Shown here: positions 44,698 through 54,695 of the stretch, in pieces
Layout: each line of letters begins with the position of its first letter
Numbering within the stretch: the first letter of the stretch is position 1
From: Fictibacillus solisalsi
Lineage (GTDB): Bacteria > Bacillota > Bacilli > Bacillales > Fictibacillaceae
DNA: 64,000 nt
Direction of reading: 5' to 3'
NCBI RefSeq assembly: GCF_900103485.1
Contig: NZ_FNHW01000001.1
Span: 1,089,418-1,153,417 of the forward strand
Made by a program: the position numbers and the translations under genes
The notes under the pieces: generated by a model
The model's database searches: none
Told to the model about the DNA's origin: nothing
Seen by the model: the letters and a program-made list of their open reading frames with translations, nothing else

Positions 44698-45316
44698 AGT
44701 GTAAAGTGCGGTACACCCCGATTACTTTTCCGAGGATGGTCACGTTTGGAAGAAGGATGGGTGATAAAGAAGCATTTTCAGGCTGCAGACGGATATGATC
44801 TTTCTCTTTAAAGAACCGTTTAACGGTTGCTTCATTCTCTTCTGTCATCGCAACGATGATGTCACCATTTTCAGCAGTAGGCTGCTGCTTCACGACAACC
44901 AGGTCCCGGTCATATATGCCTGCTTCAATCATACTATCTCCTTCAACAGTTAACATAAAAACATTATCGTCTCCAACTACATGCTCTGGAAGAGAGAAGT
45001 AATCATCTACATTTTCAATGGCCGTAATCGGAGATCCTGCAGTAACTTTACCGATGATCGGTACATTTACGGATCGTGATTTTGTGATGATCTGGTCGGA
45101 TTCAAGCCCCAATACTTCAATAGCCCTTGGCTTGGTAGGGTCCCTGCGGATCAGACCTTTTTTCTCCAAACGCGAAAGATGGCCATGAACGGTAGAGCTG
45201 GATGCCAGCCCGACCGCTTCCCCGATTTCACGTACGGAAGGAGGGTATCCCTTTGCATTTACTTCCTCTTTAATAAATTCGAGGATATCAATCTGTCTTC
45301 TGGATAACTTTGTCAT
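44696..45316 (-). CDS. lexA: SOS repressor LexA
   Basis: A 206-aa self-cleaving repressor. The winged helix covers residues 1-65 ([20 protein letters not shown]). The cleavage site is Ala93-Gly94 in KVTAGSP, the nucleophile Ser128 in EGDSMIEAG and the general base Lys166 in EATVKRFF. Divergent from yneA as in B. subtilis, with LexA boxes between them. ATG 45316 follows a GAGGTG-like site. Confidence 0.97.
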   Translation of the reverse strand: MTKLSRRQIDILEFIKEEVNAKGYPPSVREIGEAVGLASSSTVHGHLSRLEKKGLIRRDPTKPRAIEVLGLESDQIITKSRSVNVPIIGKVTAGSPITAIENVDDYFSLPEHVVGDDNVFMLTVEGDSMIEAGIYDRDLVVVKQQPTAENGDIIVAMTEENEATVKRFFKEKDHIRLQPENASLSPILLPNVTILGKVIGVYRTLH

Positions 45317-45379
45317 TATATTCGCACCTCATTCACTGAATACTCTTGAAAAAAGTATAGCATTTAAAAACAAGATATA

Positions 45380-45457
45380 CAAACATAAGTTCGAAAAAAA
45401 CCCTTGAAAAGAACAACTGTTCCCATTATAATGAGAACAAATAAGAACAAACATTCG
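45380..45457. promoter_or_regulatory. Three LexA boxes in the lexA-yneA spacer, with the yneA promoter
   Basis: CAAACATAAGTTCG (45380-45393), GAACAACTGTTC (45411-45422, a perfect GAAC-N4-GTTC) and GAACAAACATTCG (45445-45457) fit the Bacillus LexA consensus CGAAC-N4-GTTCG with zero or one mismatch in the core. The middle box lies in the 17-bp spacer between TTGAAA (45404-45409) and TATAAT (45427-45432). Confidence 0.85.
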
Positions 45458-45472
45458 CAGGGGTGATAGGAA

Positions 45473-45751
45473 ATGAAGGGATTTTCACCGATAGTTATGC
45501 TAATATCAATTGTGGCAGCAGGCTTTTTTATGTTTGCTCATCAGACACATGTTGAAGGCTCAAAAGAATATATGGAGATTACAGTTTATAAAGGAGACTC
45601 ACTCTGGGAAATAGCAGAAAAATATAAAAAGGATCACAAAAGCAACTGGGAATTTGTAGACTGGGTGGAAAAGAACAACGGAATACAGGCAGGGGCCATT
45701 ACACCGGGGCAAAAGCTCATCATTCCTATTAAAGCAGAAAAAGACAGGTGA
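45473..45751 (+). CDS. yneA: SOS cell-division inhibitor YneA
   Basis: A 92-aa protein with one N-terminal transmembrane segment (about 6-22) and an extracellular LysM domain (ITVYKGDSLWEIAEKY, then TPGQKLIIPI). It delays septation after DNA damage. The position, divergent from lexA with LexA boxes in the promoter, matches B. subtilis. ATG 45473 follows GGGGTGATAGG. Confidence 0.95.
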   Translation: MKGFSPIVMLISIVAAGFFMFAHQTHVEGSKEYMEITVYKGDSLWEIAEKYKKDHKSNWEFVDWVEKNNGIQAGAITPGQKLIIPIKAEKDR

Positions 45752-46414
<663 letters not shown>

Positions 46415-46459
46415 TATTCGTTTATGATAGGCATATCGAATATAAAAGGAGAGGTGTTC

Positions 46460-46699
46460 ATGCTTACACCAGACAAATTGGAACGGATCAACATTCTTGC
46501 AAAAAAGTCGAAACAAGAAGGTTTATCTACTGAGGAAGCTGAAGAGCAAAAAAAATTACGAGAAGAATATCTGAAGAATGTCAGAACTTCTTTTCAAAAT
46601 AGATTGCATTCATTGACCATCATTGACCCTGAAGGCAATGATGTGACTCCGGAGAAGCTGAAAGAAAGCAAAAAAAGCCAAAAAAATATAAAACATTAA
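46460..46699 (+). CDS. ynzC: YnzC, DUF896 protein
   Basis: A 79-aa helical protein of the DUF896/UPF0291 family, starting MLTPDKLERINILAKKSKQE and containing the conserved EEAEEQKKLREEYLK. Its ATG at 46460 follows GGAGAGGTG. The longer frame to 46424 has no ribosome binding site. It is the last gene of the SOS operon and is followed by a strong terminator. Confidence 0.94.
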   Translation: MLTPDKLERINILAKKSKQEGLSTEEAEEQKKLREEYLKNVRTSFQNRLHSLTIIDPEGNDVTPEKLKESKKSQKNIKH

Positions 46700-46705
46700 A
46701 ACGAA

Positions 46706-46736
46706 GCCTGATTTCATTTGAAATCAGGCTTTTTTT
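46706..46736 (+). terminator. Terminator of the yneA-yneB-ynzC operon
   Basis: GCCTGATTTC, ATTT, GAAATCAGGC, seven Ts. Confidence 0.92.
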
Positions 46737-46800
46737 CTTGTTGCAAAATTCTGACTTTCCTATATACTGTACTATAACAACTCTGGAAGGGGAGAACAAA

Positions 46801-47085
46801 GTGGCCTTTTCAATAACTGATTCTGTTGTCAAATTGTATCGTGAAATCGATCTCAATGAAGGTGAAGCCATTCGGCTTTTCGCACGGTATGCAGGAAGCA
46901 CTAGCCATGGCGGATACTCTGTGGGCGTAATCCCGGCAATGCCAGGTGAAGGAGATCAAATCCATGAAGTGAGCGGCCTGACGTTTTTTGTAAGACCGGA
47001 TGATGAGTGGATTCTAGAGGAAATGAAGCTGGACTATGATGAAACGGAAGACATCTTCTACTGTGACCTTCCCGCACTGGCTTAA
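46801..47085 (+). CDS. yneR: HesB/IscA-like protein YneR
   Basis: A 94-aa member of the HesB/YadR/YfhF family related to A-type Fe-S carriers, starting VAFSITDSVVKLYREIDLNE. The three cysteines of true IscA scaffolds are not present: only one Cys is visible (YCDLP near the end). So Fe-S binding is doubtful. GTG 46801 follows AAGGGGAG. In B. subtilis yneR likewise lies near tkt. Confidence 0.85.
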   Translation: MAFSITDSVVKLYREIDLNEGEAIRLFARYAGSTSHGGYSVGVIPAMPGEGDQIHEVSGLTFFVRPDDEWILEEMKLDYDETEDIFYCDLPALA

Positions 47086-47093
47086 GTGATACG

Positions 47094-47131
47094 GCCTGTA
47101 TTATAACAAAAGTTATAATACAGGCTTTTTT
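47094..47131 (+). terminator. Terminator of yneR
   Basis: A 14-bp stem (47094-47107 with 47112-47125), 4-nt loop and six Ts. Confidence 0.92.
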
Positions 47132-47264
47132 GTTGTATGAAGAGAATGGTTTAAGGGAAACTAATGAAGGGCATTGTGCTTGTATTAACGGGCTAAAATG
47201 TTTATGATTGAATCGACAAATCTTTTACATATGTTCATATGTAGATGAAGGGATGATGAAATTA

Positions 47265-49259
47265 ATGTCTACAGCTTCAATTGATCAATTATCAATTAAC
47301 ACAATTCGTACTTTGGCTATAGATAGCATCGAAAAAGCCAAATCTGGTCACCCGGGAATGCCTATGGGTGCAGCACCTATGGCTTACAGTCTTTGGACAA
47401 AGTTCATGAACCACAATCCTGAGAACCCGCAGTGGTTCAACCGTGACCGTTTTGTACTGTCTGCAGGACACGGTTCCATGCTTTTATACAGCCTGCTTCA
47501 CTTATCTGGCTATGATCTTTCCATGGATGATCTTAAAGAGTTCCGTCAGTGGGGAAGCAAGACGCCTGGACATCCGGAATACCGCCATACTGCCGGTGTT
47601 GATGCGACAACTGGCCCACTCGGACAAGGTATTGCGATGGCAGTGGGTATGGCCATGGCTGAACGCCACCTTGCTGCCACTTATAATAAAGATGGTTTTG
47701 AAGTGGTTGACCACTTTACCTACTCCATCTGTGGTGACGGAGACTTGATGGAAGGCGTTTCTGCTGAAGCCGCTTCTCTTGCAGGCCACCTTGGACTTGG
47801 TAAACTGGTTGTTATGTATGATTCAAACGATATTTCACTCGACGGTGATTTGGACCTTTCATTCTCTGAAAGTGTAGAAGACCGTTTTAAAGCATACGGC
47901 TGGCAAGTGCTGCGTGTCGAAGATGGTACGGATCTAAATGAGATCGAAAAAGCGATTGCTGAAGCGAAAAAAGATACGAAACATCCAACACTCATCGAAG
48001 TTAAAACGGTTATTGGTTTTGGATCTCCAAACAAATCCGGTAAATCAGCTTCTCACGGTGCGCCGCTTGGAGCAGATGAAGTTAAATTAACGAAAGCTGC
48101 ATATGACTGGGTATTTGAAGAAGACTTCTACGTTCCTGACGAAGTAAGAGATCACTTTGCTTCCGTAAAAGAAGAAAACCAGAAGAAAGAAGCGGAATGG
48201 AATGATTTGTTTGCCCGCTATGAAAAAGAGCACAGCGAAGCAGCTGCTCAATTAAAGTTGGCAATTGACAATAAGCTTCCAGAAAACTTTGATGCAAACC
48301 TTCCTGAGTTTGATAAAGCGATCGCCACTCGTGCTTCTTCAGGAAATGCATTAAATGCGTTTGCCCAAAACATTCCTTGGCTGTTCGGTGGCTCTGCTGA
48401 CCTTGCAGGATCCAACAACACCATGCTAAAAGGCGAAACCAACTTCAGCCGTGAAGATTACAGCGGACGCAACATCTGGTTTGGTGTTCGTGAATTTGCA
48501 ATGGGTGCAGCGGTCAACGGTATGGCGCTTCACGGCGGATTAAAAGTGTTTGGAGCAACATTCTTCGTATTCTCCGATTACTTGCGTCCAGCCATTCGTC
48601 TTGCCTCCATCATGGGGCTTCCTGTAACCTTTGTATTCACACATGACAGTGTGGCTGTTGGGGAAGACGGACCAACTCACGAACCGGTTGAACAGCTTGC
48701 GTCTCTTCGTGCGATGCCTGGATTGTCTGTAATCCGTCCTGCGGATGCATATGAATCCGTAGCAGCATGGAAATTGGCTCTTGAGAGCACAGATACACCA
48801 ACGGCTCTTGTGCTTACAAGACAAGCTCTCCCAATTTTACCTGGAACTAAAGAGAATGCATATGAGAACGTTAAAAAAGGTGCATATGTAATTTCTGAAG
48901 CAGAAGGGACTCCACAAGCGATTCTTCTTGCTTCTGGATCTGAGGTAAGCCTTGCAGTTGAAGCTCAAAAATCTCTTAAAGAAGAAGGTATCAGCGTTTC
49001 TGTCGTTTCCATGCCTTCTTGGGACCGATTTGAACAGCAATCTGCAGAGTACAAAGAAAGTGTATTCCCTTCTTCTGTACGCGCACGCCTTGGCATTGAA
49101 ATGGCTGCTTCCCAAGGCCTTCATAAATATGTTGGTCTTGAAGGAGACGTATTAGCCATTGATAAATTTGGCGCGTCTGCACCAGGAAACAAAATCATCG
49201 AAGAGTATGGCTTCACTGTTGAAAATGTTTCTAACAAAGTTAAAGCATTGTTAAAATAA
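47265..49259 (+). CDS. tkt: Transketolase
   Basis: A 664-aa thiamine-diphosphate enzyme moving two-carbon units in the pentose phosphate pathway. Motifs: [16 protein letters not shown] near 30, the ThDP/Mg site [13 protein letters not shown] with NDISLDGD, and the pyrimidine domain [16 protein letters not shown] and [14 protein letters not shown] 47265 gives a protein of the usual length. Codons at 47253 and 47256 are in frame but too close to the ribosome binding site. Confidence 0.96.
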   Translation: MSTASIDQLSINTIRTLAIDSIEKAKSGHPGMPMGAAPMAYSLWTKFMNHNPENPQWFNRDRFVLSAGHGSMLLYSLLHLSGYDLSMDDLKEFRQWGSKTPGHPEYRHTAGVDATTGPLGQGIAMAVGMAMAERHLAATYNKDGFEVVDHFTYSICGDGDLMEGVSAEAASLAGHLGLGKLVVMYDSNDISLDGDLDLSFSESVEDRFKAYGWQVLRVEDGTDLNEIEKAIAEAKKDTKHPTLIEVKTVIGFGSPNKSGKSASHGAPLGADEVKLTKAAYDWVFEEDFYVPDEVRDHFASVKEENQKKEAEWNDLFARYEKEHSEAAAQLKLAIDNKLPENFDANLPEFDKAIATRASSGNALNAFAQNIPWLFGGSADLAGSNNTMLKGETNFSREDYSGRNIWFGVREFAMGAAVNGMALHGGLKVFGATFFVFSDYLRPAIRLASIMGLPVTFVFTHDSVAVGEDGPTHEPVEQLASLRAMPGLSVIRPADAYESVAAWKLALESTDTPTALVLTRQALPILPGTKENAYENVKKGAYVISEAEGTPQAILLASGSEVSLAVEAQKSLKEEGISVSVVSMPSWDRFEQQSAEYKESVFPSSVRARLGIEMAASQGLHKYVGLEGDVLAIDKFGASAPGNKIIEEYGFTVENVSNKVKALLK

Positions 49260-49270
49260 TAAAAAAATGG

Positions 49271-49296
49271 CCCGGAGGAAATCTCCGGGTCTTTTT
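49271..49296 (+). terminator. Terminator of tkt
   Basis: CCCGGAG, 5-nt loop, CTCCGGG, then CTTTTT. Confidence 0.9.
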
Positions 49297-49299
49297 GTG

Positions 49300-49308
49300 T
49301 TCGACAAA
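49300..49308 (-). promoter_or_regulatory. Perfect Spo0A box (0A box) before sirA
   Basis: TTCGACAAA is the exact reverse complement of the 0A box TTTGTCGAA. It lies 96 bp before the sirA start codon and about 52 bp before a TATACT -10-like hexamer (49360-49365). A second, weaker box (TCAGACAAC, 49332-49340) lies nearer the start. Confidence 0.7.
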
Positions 49309-49395
49309 AGTAGTGCTTTCAATCTTCATCATCAGACAACTATTTTATTGGACATGCTATATACTGGGGAAAAAGCGAGAGTAGGTGGCGGGGGC

Positions 49396-49836
49396 TTGAG
49401 AGAGTATTTCATTTATAAGCTAAAAGAAGAGGTTGCTGAACAATACTTTGGAAAAGAGTCAAAGCTTTTTCAGCTCTTTTTAGAGGAATACAAAACCTTT
49501 ACCGCACAGAAGAATGTCCTGCAAAAGCAAATCGAGTACATCACGTCTCCGCTTCATATCGATCCTTTACAAACCTTTTTAAAGCAGATGCTGCTCTCCA
49601 AAAAGGGATTCCATACGGAAGTTCATTCCTTTTTACTGGAAAGTGACAATAGTTCTGCCAGGCTCAGCTTTTCAGATCGCTACCTCATTCTTCAGAGCGT
49701 GGGTGGTTTTGAAGCGGAAACTATTATTTTTGAAACGATGCGCAAATACGAGCGCTGCTTTTTTGCCATGGATTTTAAATATTACCGTTATGGATGGCTG
49801 AATCCGTTGAAAGCGAAGACCGGGTACGGCTCATAA
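49396..49836 (+). CDS. sirA: Sporulation inhibitor of replication SirA
   Basis: A 146-aa homologue of YneE/SirA, which binds DnaA domain I and blocks replication initiation at the onset of sporulation. Conserved parts: REYFIYKLKEEVAEQYFGKE at the start, GGFEAETIIFETMRKY near 105 and CFFAMDFKYYRYGWLNPLK near the end. TTG 49396 with GGTGGCGGGGG upstream fits the homologue's length of 148 aa. An earlier in-frame start at 49267 would begin inside the tkt terminator and is rejected. The Spo0A box upstream supports the identity. Confidence 0.92.
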   Translation: MREYFIYKLKEEVAEQYFGKESKLFQLFLEEYKTFTAQKNVLQKQIEYITSPLHIDPLQTFLKQMLLSKKGFHTEVHSFLLESDNSSARLSFSDRYLILQSVGGFEAETIIFETMRKYERCFFAMDFKYYRYGWLNPLKAKTGYGS

Positions 49837-49916
49837 ATATTTTAGTGTCCATCTTGTATATGTTTATCACTTTATAGTAAACTAGTGCTAGACAACATGA
49901 AGGAGGAAGTTTTACT

Positions 49917-50129
49917 ATGTTTTATTATATCCTTGTGGGTATTCTAGCGCTTCTTGCAGGCGTAGCTATCGGCTTTTTTATTGCCCGCAAATACATGATG
50001 AGTTATCTGCAAAAAAATCCGCCAATTAATGAAAACATGCTTCGGGTCATGATGATGCAAATGGGCCAGAAACCATCCCAAAAGAAAATTAACCAAATGA
50101 TGCAGGCAATGAACAAACAAATGAAGTAA
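49917..50129 (+). CDS. yneF: YneF, UPF0154 membrane protein
   Basis: A 70-aa small membrane protein with one N-terminal helix (residues 4-23) and the family motif [21 protein letters not shown], followed by [18 protein letters not shown]. The position after sirA matches B. subtilis yneE-yneF. Its role is unknown. Confidence 0.95.
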   Translation: MFYYILVGILALLAGVAIGFFIARKYMMSYLQKNPPINENMLRVMMMQMGQKPSQKKINQMMQAMNKQMK

Positions 50130-50249
50130 TGAATCAGTGACAAGCTGATTTTTCTTCAACGACGATAGAGAGTTGATCATTTCTTACGTCACTGGTTAAA
50201 TTCATCTTTATCCTTGATACCGGATTTGTTCTTCTTAGATCTCGTAATC

Positions 50250-50291
50250 AGCCGCCTTATGGTCCATGTGGACTGTAGGGCGGCTTTTTTT
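50250..50291 (+). terminator. Terminator between yneF and the ABC exporter genes
   Basis: AGCCGCC...GGTCC, loop ATGT, GGAC...GGGCGGCT, then seven Ts. Confidence 0.9.
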
Positions 50292-50366
50292 ATTACAGGA
50301 AAGGATTTTTAAAATTTTCATTATTTGGTAAAATAAAGAGGGGTTTTTGGGAAGGGGATGTATGGT

Positions 50367-52115
50367 TTGAATGTGTTTTGGGACTTGATGTGGTACTTCA
50401 AACAGGAAAAAAGAAGGTACCTCACGGGGATTGCTTTGCTTGCACTTGTGTCGCTGTGCCTTCTTATTCCGCCAAAAATCATTGGCTATACGGTGGATCT
50501 TATAAAAAATGATTCGTTGAGTGGGAAACGGCTTGGGAGTTACATGCTGATTCTGGCGGTGGTGGCAATTACGGTATACATATTGCGCTTTTTCTGGAGA
50601 GTTCTGATTTACGGAGCCTCCATTCAGCTGGCTTTGCTTCTGCGGAACCAGCTTTATACCCATTTTACGAACATGTCTCCCCGCTTTTATCAAAAAAGAA
50701 AAGTAGGGGATTTGATGGCTCACTCCACCAATGATCTGCAGGCGATTCAGCAGACTGCGGGGGACGGGGTTCTGACGCTCGTTGATTCCTCGATGATGGG
50801 CGGCTTTACACTGATTACAATGGCAGCTACCATCAGCTGGAAGCTGACGCTCATCAGTCTGCTCCCGCTCCCGTTTATGGCCTGGTCGACCAGCCGGTAT
50901 GGTACCATGCTTCACGAGCGCTTCCATAAAGCGCAGAAAGCTTTCTCGGAAATGAACGATAAAGTGCAGGAAAGCATTTCAGGAGCACGGGTCATCAAAG
51001 CGTTTGGCCAGGAAGAGCAGGACGTGGATGCCTTCAAGAGGCTATCGAAGGGTGTAATCCAAAAAAATATTTCGGTGGCCAAGGTGGATGCTTTGTTTGA
51101 TCCAACGATATCCCTCGTTGTCGGCGCTTCCTTTTTTCTTGCAGTTTCTTACGGCTCTTCACTTGTCTTAAACGACGAGCTTACGATCGGACAGCTTGTG
51201 TCCTTCACCAGCTATCTTGGTCTCTTGATCTGGCCGATGCTGGCATTCGGCTGGCTGTTTAATATCGTTGAAAGAGGAAGAGCTTCCTATGACCGGGTGA
51301 CAGCTCTATTAAAAGTGGATGATGTGATCTCTGAAAAAGAGGAAGGATTTCAGGATCCGCCTGTCGGCTCGGTCGTTATGAATCTGTCATCCTTTTCATA
51401 TGAAAATTCTGGTCCGTTAGTTCTAAAGAACATTCACTTTGAACTGGCGGAAGGGAAAACCATGGGGATTGTTGGAAAGACAGGCAGCGGAAAAACGACT
51501 CTTTGCCGGTTGCTGCTCAAAGAGTTTGAAGTGGGAGATCAACAGATCATGCTGGCCGGGCACGATATAAACGATTACAGACTTCATGCGGTAAGAGAAG
51601 CCATCGGCTATGTGCCGCAGGATCATTTTCTCTTCTCTGCAACCGTTGCAGAGAATATTGCCTTTGGAAAATATAACGCTTCTTTTCAAGACATCAAACA
51701 GGCAGCAAAGGATGCGGCTGTTTATGAGGACATCGTTCAATTTAAAAATGGGTTTGAAACCGTAGTGGGCGAGCGTGGCGTAACTCTCTCCGGCGGGCAG
51801 AAACAGCGCATTTCTATCGCACGTGCCCTGCTGACAGACCCGGAGTTGCTCATCCTTGATGATTCGCTTTCGGCGGTTGATGCACGGACAGAAGAAGACA
51901 TTCTGAAAAACCTGAAACGTAAGCGGAAAGATAAGACGACAATTATCACTGCTCACAGGCTGTCCAGTGTAGATCATGCCGATCTGATCCTTGTGCTGGA
52001 TGAAGGCCGGATGATCCAAAAAGGAACACATGAAGAACTGATTGCCAAGCCCGGATGGTACAGGGATACATACGAACGCCAGGCACTGGAATCAATGATC
52101 GCAAAAGGAGGATGA
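50367..52115 (+). CDS. Heterodimeric ABC exporter, BmrC/YheI-like half
   Basis: A 582-aa fused membrane-ATPase half transporter. Six helices in the first 320 residues, then an ATPase with Walker A GKTGSGKTT, signature LSGGQKQRISIARAL and Walker B LLILDDSLSAVD. The residue after the Walker B aspartate is Asp, not the catalytic Glu, the mark of the degenerate subunit in BmrC/BmrD-type multidrug exporters. It pairs with the next gene, 2 bp downstream. TTG 50367 is spaced well from GAAGGGG, and ATG 50358 is an alternative. Confidence 0.9.
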   Translation: MNVFWDLMWYFKQEKRRYLTGIALLALVSLCLLIPPKIIGYTVDLIKNDSLSGKRLGSYMLILAVVAITVYILRFFWRVLIYGASIQLALLLRNQLYTHFTNMSPRFYQKRKVGDLMAHSTNDLQAIQQTAGDGVLTLVDSSMMGGFTLITMAATISWKLTLISLLPLPFMAWSTSRYGTMLHERFHKAQKAFSEMNDKVQESISGARVIKAFGQEEQDVDAFKRLSKGVIQKNISVAKVDALFDPTISLVVGASFFLAVSYGSSLVLNDELTIGQLVSFTSYLGLLIWPMLAFGWLFNIVERGRASYDRVTALLKVDDVISEKEEGFQDPPVGSVVMNLSSFSYENSGPLVLKNIHFELAEGKTMGIVGKTGSGKTTLCRLLLKEFEVGDQQIMLAGHDINDYRLHAVREAIGYVPQDHFLFSATVAENIAFGKYNASFQDIKQAAKDAAVYEDIVQFKNGFETVVGERGVTLSGGQKQRISIARALLTDPELLILDDSLSAVDARTEEDILKNLKRKRKDKTTIITAHRLSSVDHADLILVLDEGRMIQKGTHEELIAKPGWYRDTYERQALESMIAKGG

Positions 52116-52117
52116 AC

Positions 52118-53902
52118 ATGGACCAGGCAAATACAAAAGAAATCAAGCAGCGGGCAGTGTTCAACCGGCTCCTCTCTTATCTAAAACGTGATCAGAAAAG
52201 GCTCATTACTGCTTTTGTACTATTGATAATCGCGACGGGAACCGATCTTCTCGGTCCGATTATTATTAAAGTATTTATCGACGAGCACCTGACTCCGCGA
52301 AATTTTGATCATAGCGTCATCCTCCTTTTGGCTCTGGGATACATCAGTATTATCATATTGTCTTGTATTCTGAATTACATTCAGCTTGTTTTGTTCCAAA
52401 CGGCGGCCATGAACATCATTCAGAGCATGAGAATCGATGTGTTTACGAAGGTGCACAGCCTTGGACTTCGTTTTTTTGACCGCACACCTGTAGGAAGCCT
52501 CGTTTCAAAAATAACGAATGACACAGAAGCGATCAAGGATCTTTATGTTAGTGTTCTTTCTGCATTTGTCCAGAATATCGTATATTTAGCGGGCATATTT
52601 ATGGCGATGTTTTACTTGAACGTAAAATTGGGACTGTTCTGCCTGGTGCTATTGCCGGTGATTGCTTTCATTATGGTCTTGTACCGCAAATACAGCTCCA
52701 AATCGTTTTTGCTTATGCGCGAAAAACTCAGTGAACTGAATGCCAAACTTAATGAGTCGCTGCAGGGGATGAGCGTTATCCAGGTTTTTAACCAGCAGAA
52801 GCGCCTCAAAAGAGAGTTTGCGGATGTTAACATGGAACATAATGCAGCATGGATGAAAAATATTAAATACAATGGCCTTTTGCTTCGGCCGGCGGTAGAT
52901 CTTGTGTATGTTCTCGCCATCATGATTGTTCTTACGTTTTTTGGGATCAAATCGTTTTCGAGCCCGGTTGAAATCGGCGTGATTTATGCGTTTGTTAATT
53001 ATATGGACCGCTTTTTTGAACCCGTCAATATGCTCATGATGAGGCTGTCCATGTTTCAACAGGCCATAATTGCCGGTGGCAGAGTATTTGAACTGCTGGA
53101 TGAAAACGATGAAGCACCTGGGACAAAGGGCGGCAGTCATCCTTTCATCACCGAGGGTTCCGTTGAGTTTAAAAATGTTTCGTTTTCGTATGATGACAAG
53201 CACCTGGTTTTGAAAAACATTTCGTTTCATGCCCGTCCCGGTGAAACGGTGGCCCTTGTCGGGCATACCGGAAGCGGCAAAAGCTCGATCACCAATTTGT
53301 TAATGAGGTTTTATGAACTGAAACAGGGAGAGATTACAATTGATTCTGTTCCGCTGTCACATTTCAGAAACCCGGAATTAAGAAGTAAAATGGGGCTGGT
53401 ACTGCAAGACTCATTTCTTTTTGCCGGTAATATCGCCCATAATATCTCCTTATTCAATACGAACATTACAAGGGAGCGGGTGAAGGAGGCAGCTGACTTC
53501 GTACAGGCTTCCGAATTTATTGAAAAATTGCCTGGAGGGTATGATCAGGAAATCGGCGAGAGAGGCTCGACCTTCTCTACTGGTCAGCGGCAGCTTATTT
53601 CGTTTGCCCGTACTATGGCTTTTGAACCGAAAATTCTTATTCTGGATGAAGCCACCGCAAATATCGATACACAAACAGAAGATGCAATCCAGCATGCCCT
53701 GCAAAAGATGAGGGCAGGAAGAACCACCATTGCGATTGCCCACCGGCTGTCAACCATTCAAGATGCCGACCAGATTCTTGTCCTTCATAAAGGAGAAATT
53801 GTGGAACGGGGAACTCACCAGCAATTGATTCAGATGAAAGGGCTTTACTTTAAAATGTATGCTCTTCAGCAAAAAGACAAACTTTCGGAAGAGGTGGGCT
53901 AG
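52118..53902 (+). CDS. Heterodimeric ABC exporter, BmrD/YheH-like half
   Basis: A 594-aa partner. Its Walker B ILILDEATANID keeps the catalytic Glu, but its signature reads FSTGQRQLISFART instead of LSGGQ. The two halves complement each other so that one ATP site is canonical and one degenerate. Homologues export drugs and peptides. ATG 52118 follows AAAGGAGG. An earlier in-frame start at 52055 lies within the partner gene and has no ribosome binding site. Confidence 0.91.
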   Translation: MDQANTKEIKQRAVFNRLLSYLKRDQKRLITAFVLLIIATGTDLLGPIIIKVFIDEHLTPRNFDHSVILLLALGYISIIILSCILNYIQLVLFQTAAMNIIQSMRIDVFTKVHSLGLRFFDRTPVGSLVSKITNDTEAIKDLYVSVLSAFVQNIVYLAGIFMAMFYLNVKLGLFCLVLLPVIAFIMVLYRKYSSKSFLLMREKLSELNAKLNESLQGMSVIQVFNQQKRLKREFADVNMEHNAAWMKNIKYNGLLLRPAVDLVYVLAIMIVLTFFGIKSFSSPVEIGVIYAFVNYMDRFFEPVNMLMMRLSMFQQAIIAGGRVFELLDENDEAPGTKGGSHPFITEGSVEFKNVSFSYDDKHLVLKNISFHARPGETVALVGHTGSGKSSITNLLMRFYELKQGEITIDSVPLSHFRNPELRSKMGLVLQDSFLFAGNIAHNISLFNTNITRERVKEAADFVQASEFIEKLPGGYDQEIGERGSTFSTGQRQLISFARTMAFEPKILILDEATANIDTQTEDAIQHALQKMRAGRTTIAIAHRLSTIQDADQILVLHKGEIVERGTHQQLIQMKGLYFKMYALQQKDKLSEEVG

Positions 53903-53976
53903 AAATCTTTTTTTCATTGAAGAACAGGTCCACTTTCATTTAAACTTAAAGTATTACATATAGAGGAGTCGACACA

Positions 53977-54684
53977 ATGGACTTAAACATTTGGCTCGCT
54001 TTCGGAGCAGGATTGCTTTCCTTCATCTCACCTTGCTGTCTGCCGCTCTATCCGGCCTTTCTTTCCTACATCACCGGAATTTCGGTCCGTGATTTGAAAG
54101 AAGAACATGGAATGAAAAAGAAGCAGGCGCTGCTGCACACGTTTTATTTCCTGCTCGGATTTTCAATTATCTTCTTCGTGCTTGGACTATCGTCATCGTA
54201 CATCGGCGGTCTTTTTGCACAGTACAAAGATTTCCTGCGTCAGTTTGGCGCCATTATCATCGTGGTCTTTGGACTCCTGGTGCTCGGCGTATTTAAGCCT
54301 GCTTTTTTAATGAAAGACAGGAAGCTGACGTTCAGAAATCGTCCTACGGGATATCTTGGTTCAGTGTTGATCGGAATTGGATTCTCTGCAGGATGGACAC
54401 CGTGTACCGGTCCCATCCTTGGTGCGGTGATTGCACTCGCGGTCTCCAACCCGGGAGCGGGCATGCTGTATATGGGCTGCTATGTGCTCGGTTTTGCTGT
54501 TCCGTTTTTCTTTTTAAGCTTCTTTTTGGATAAACTAAGCAGTATTAAACGGTACAATGTGCAGATCATGAAATCAGGCGGTTTTCTAATGGTTGCCATG
54601 GGGGTCGTGTTATACTTTGATTGGATGACGAAATTTACTTCATTTCTTGTGAACCGGGTGTTTGGCGGCTTTCAAGGATTTTAA
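53977..54684 (+). CDS. ccdA: Cytochrome c biogenesis protein CcdA
   Basis: A 235-aa thiol-reducing membrane protein of the DsbD family with six helices. The redox pair lies in SPCCLPLYPAF (helix 1) and WTPCTGPILG (helix 4). It moves electrons from thioredoxin to extracytoplasmic CcdB/ResA and StoA for cytochrome c and spore cortex formation. Part of the backbone between yneF and yneK. Confidence 0.95.
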   Translation: MDLNIWLAFGAGLLSFISPCCLPLYPAFLSYITGISVRDLKEEHGMKKKQALLHTFYFLLGFSIIFFVLGLSSSYIGGLFAQYKDFLRQFGAIIIVVFGLLVLGVFKPAFLMKDRKLTFRNRPTGYLGSVLIGIGFSAGWTPCTGPILGAVIALAVSNPGAGMLYMGCYVLGFAVPFFFLSFFLDKLSSIKRYNVQIMKSGGFLMVAMGVVLYFDWMTKFTSFLVNRVFGGFQGF

Positions 54685-54695
54685 GGAGGTATAGC

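Noticed and set aside
49267-49395. N-terminal extension of SirA
   Set aside because: Lies over the tkt terminator and the 0A box; homologues start at the TTG 49396 position.
50235-50927. 230-codon antisense frame at the start of the ABC exporter gene
   Set aside because: Runs through the yneF terminator and against a conserved ABC protein; low-complexity His/Lys/Gln content typical of a shadow frame.
51423-52031. 202-codon antisense frame, and a similar one at 52649-53266
   Set aside because: Opposite to conserved ATPase domains; no start signals.
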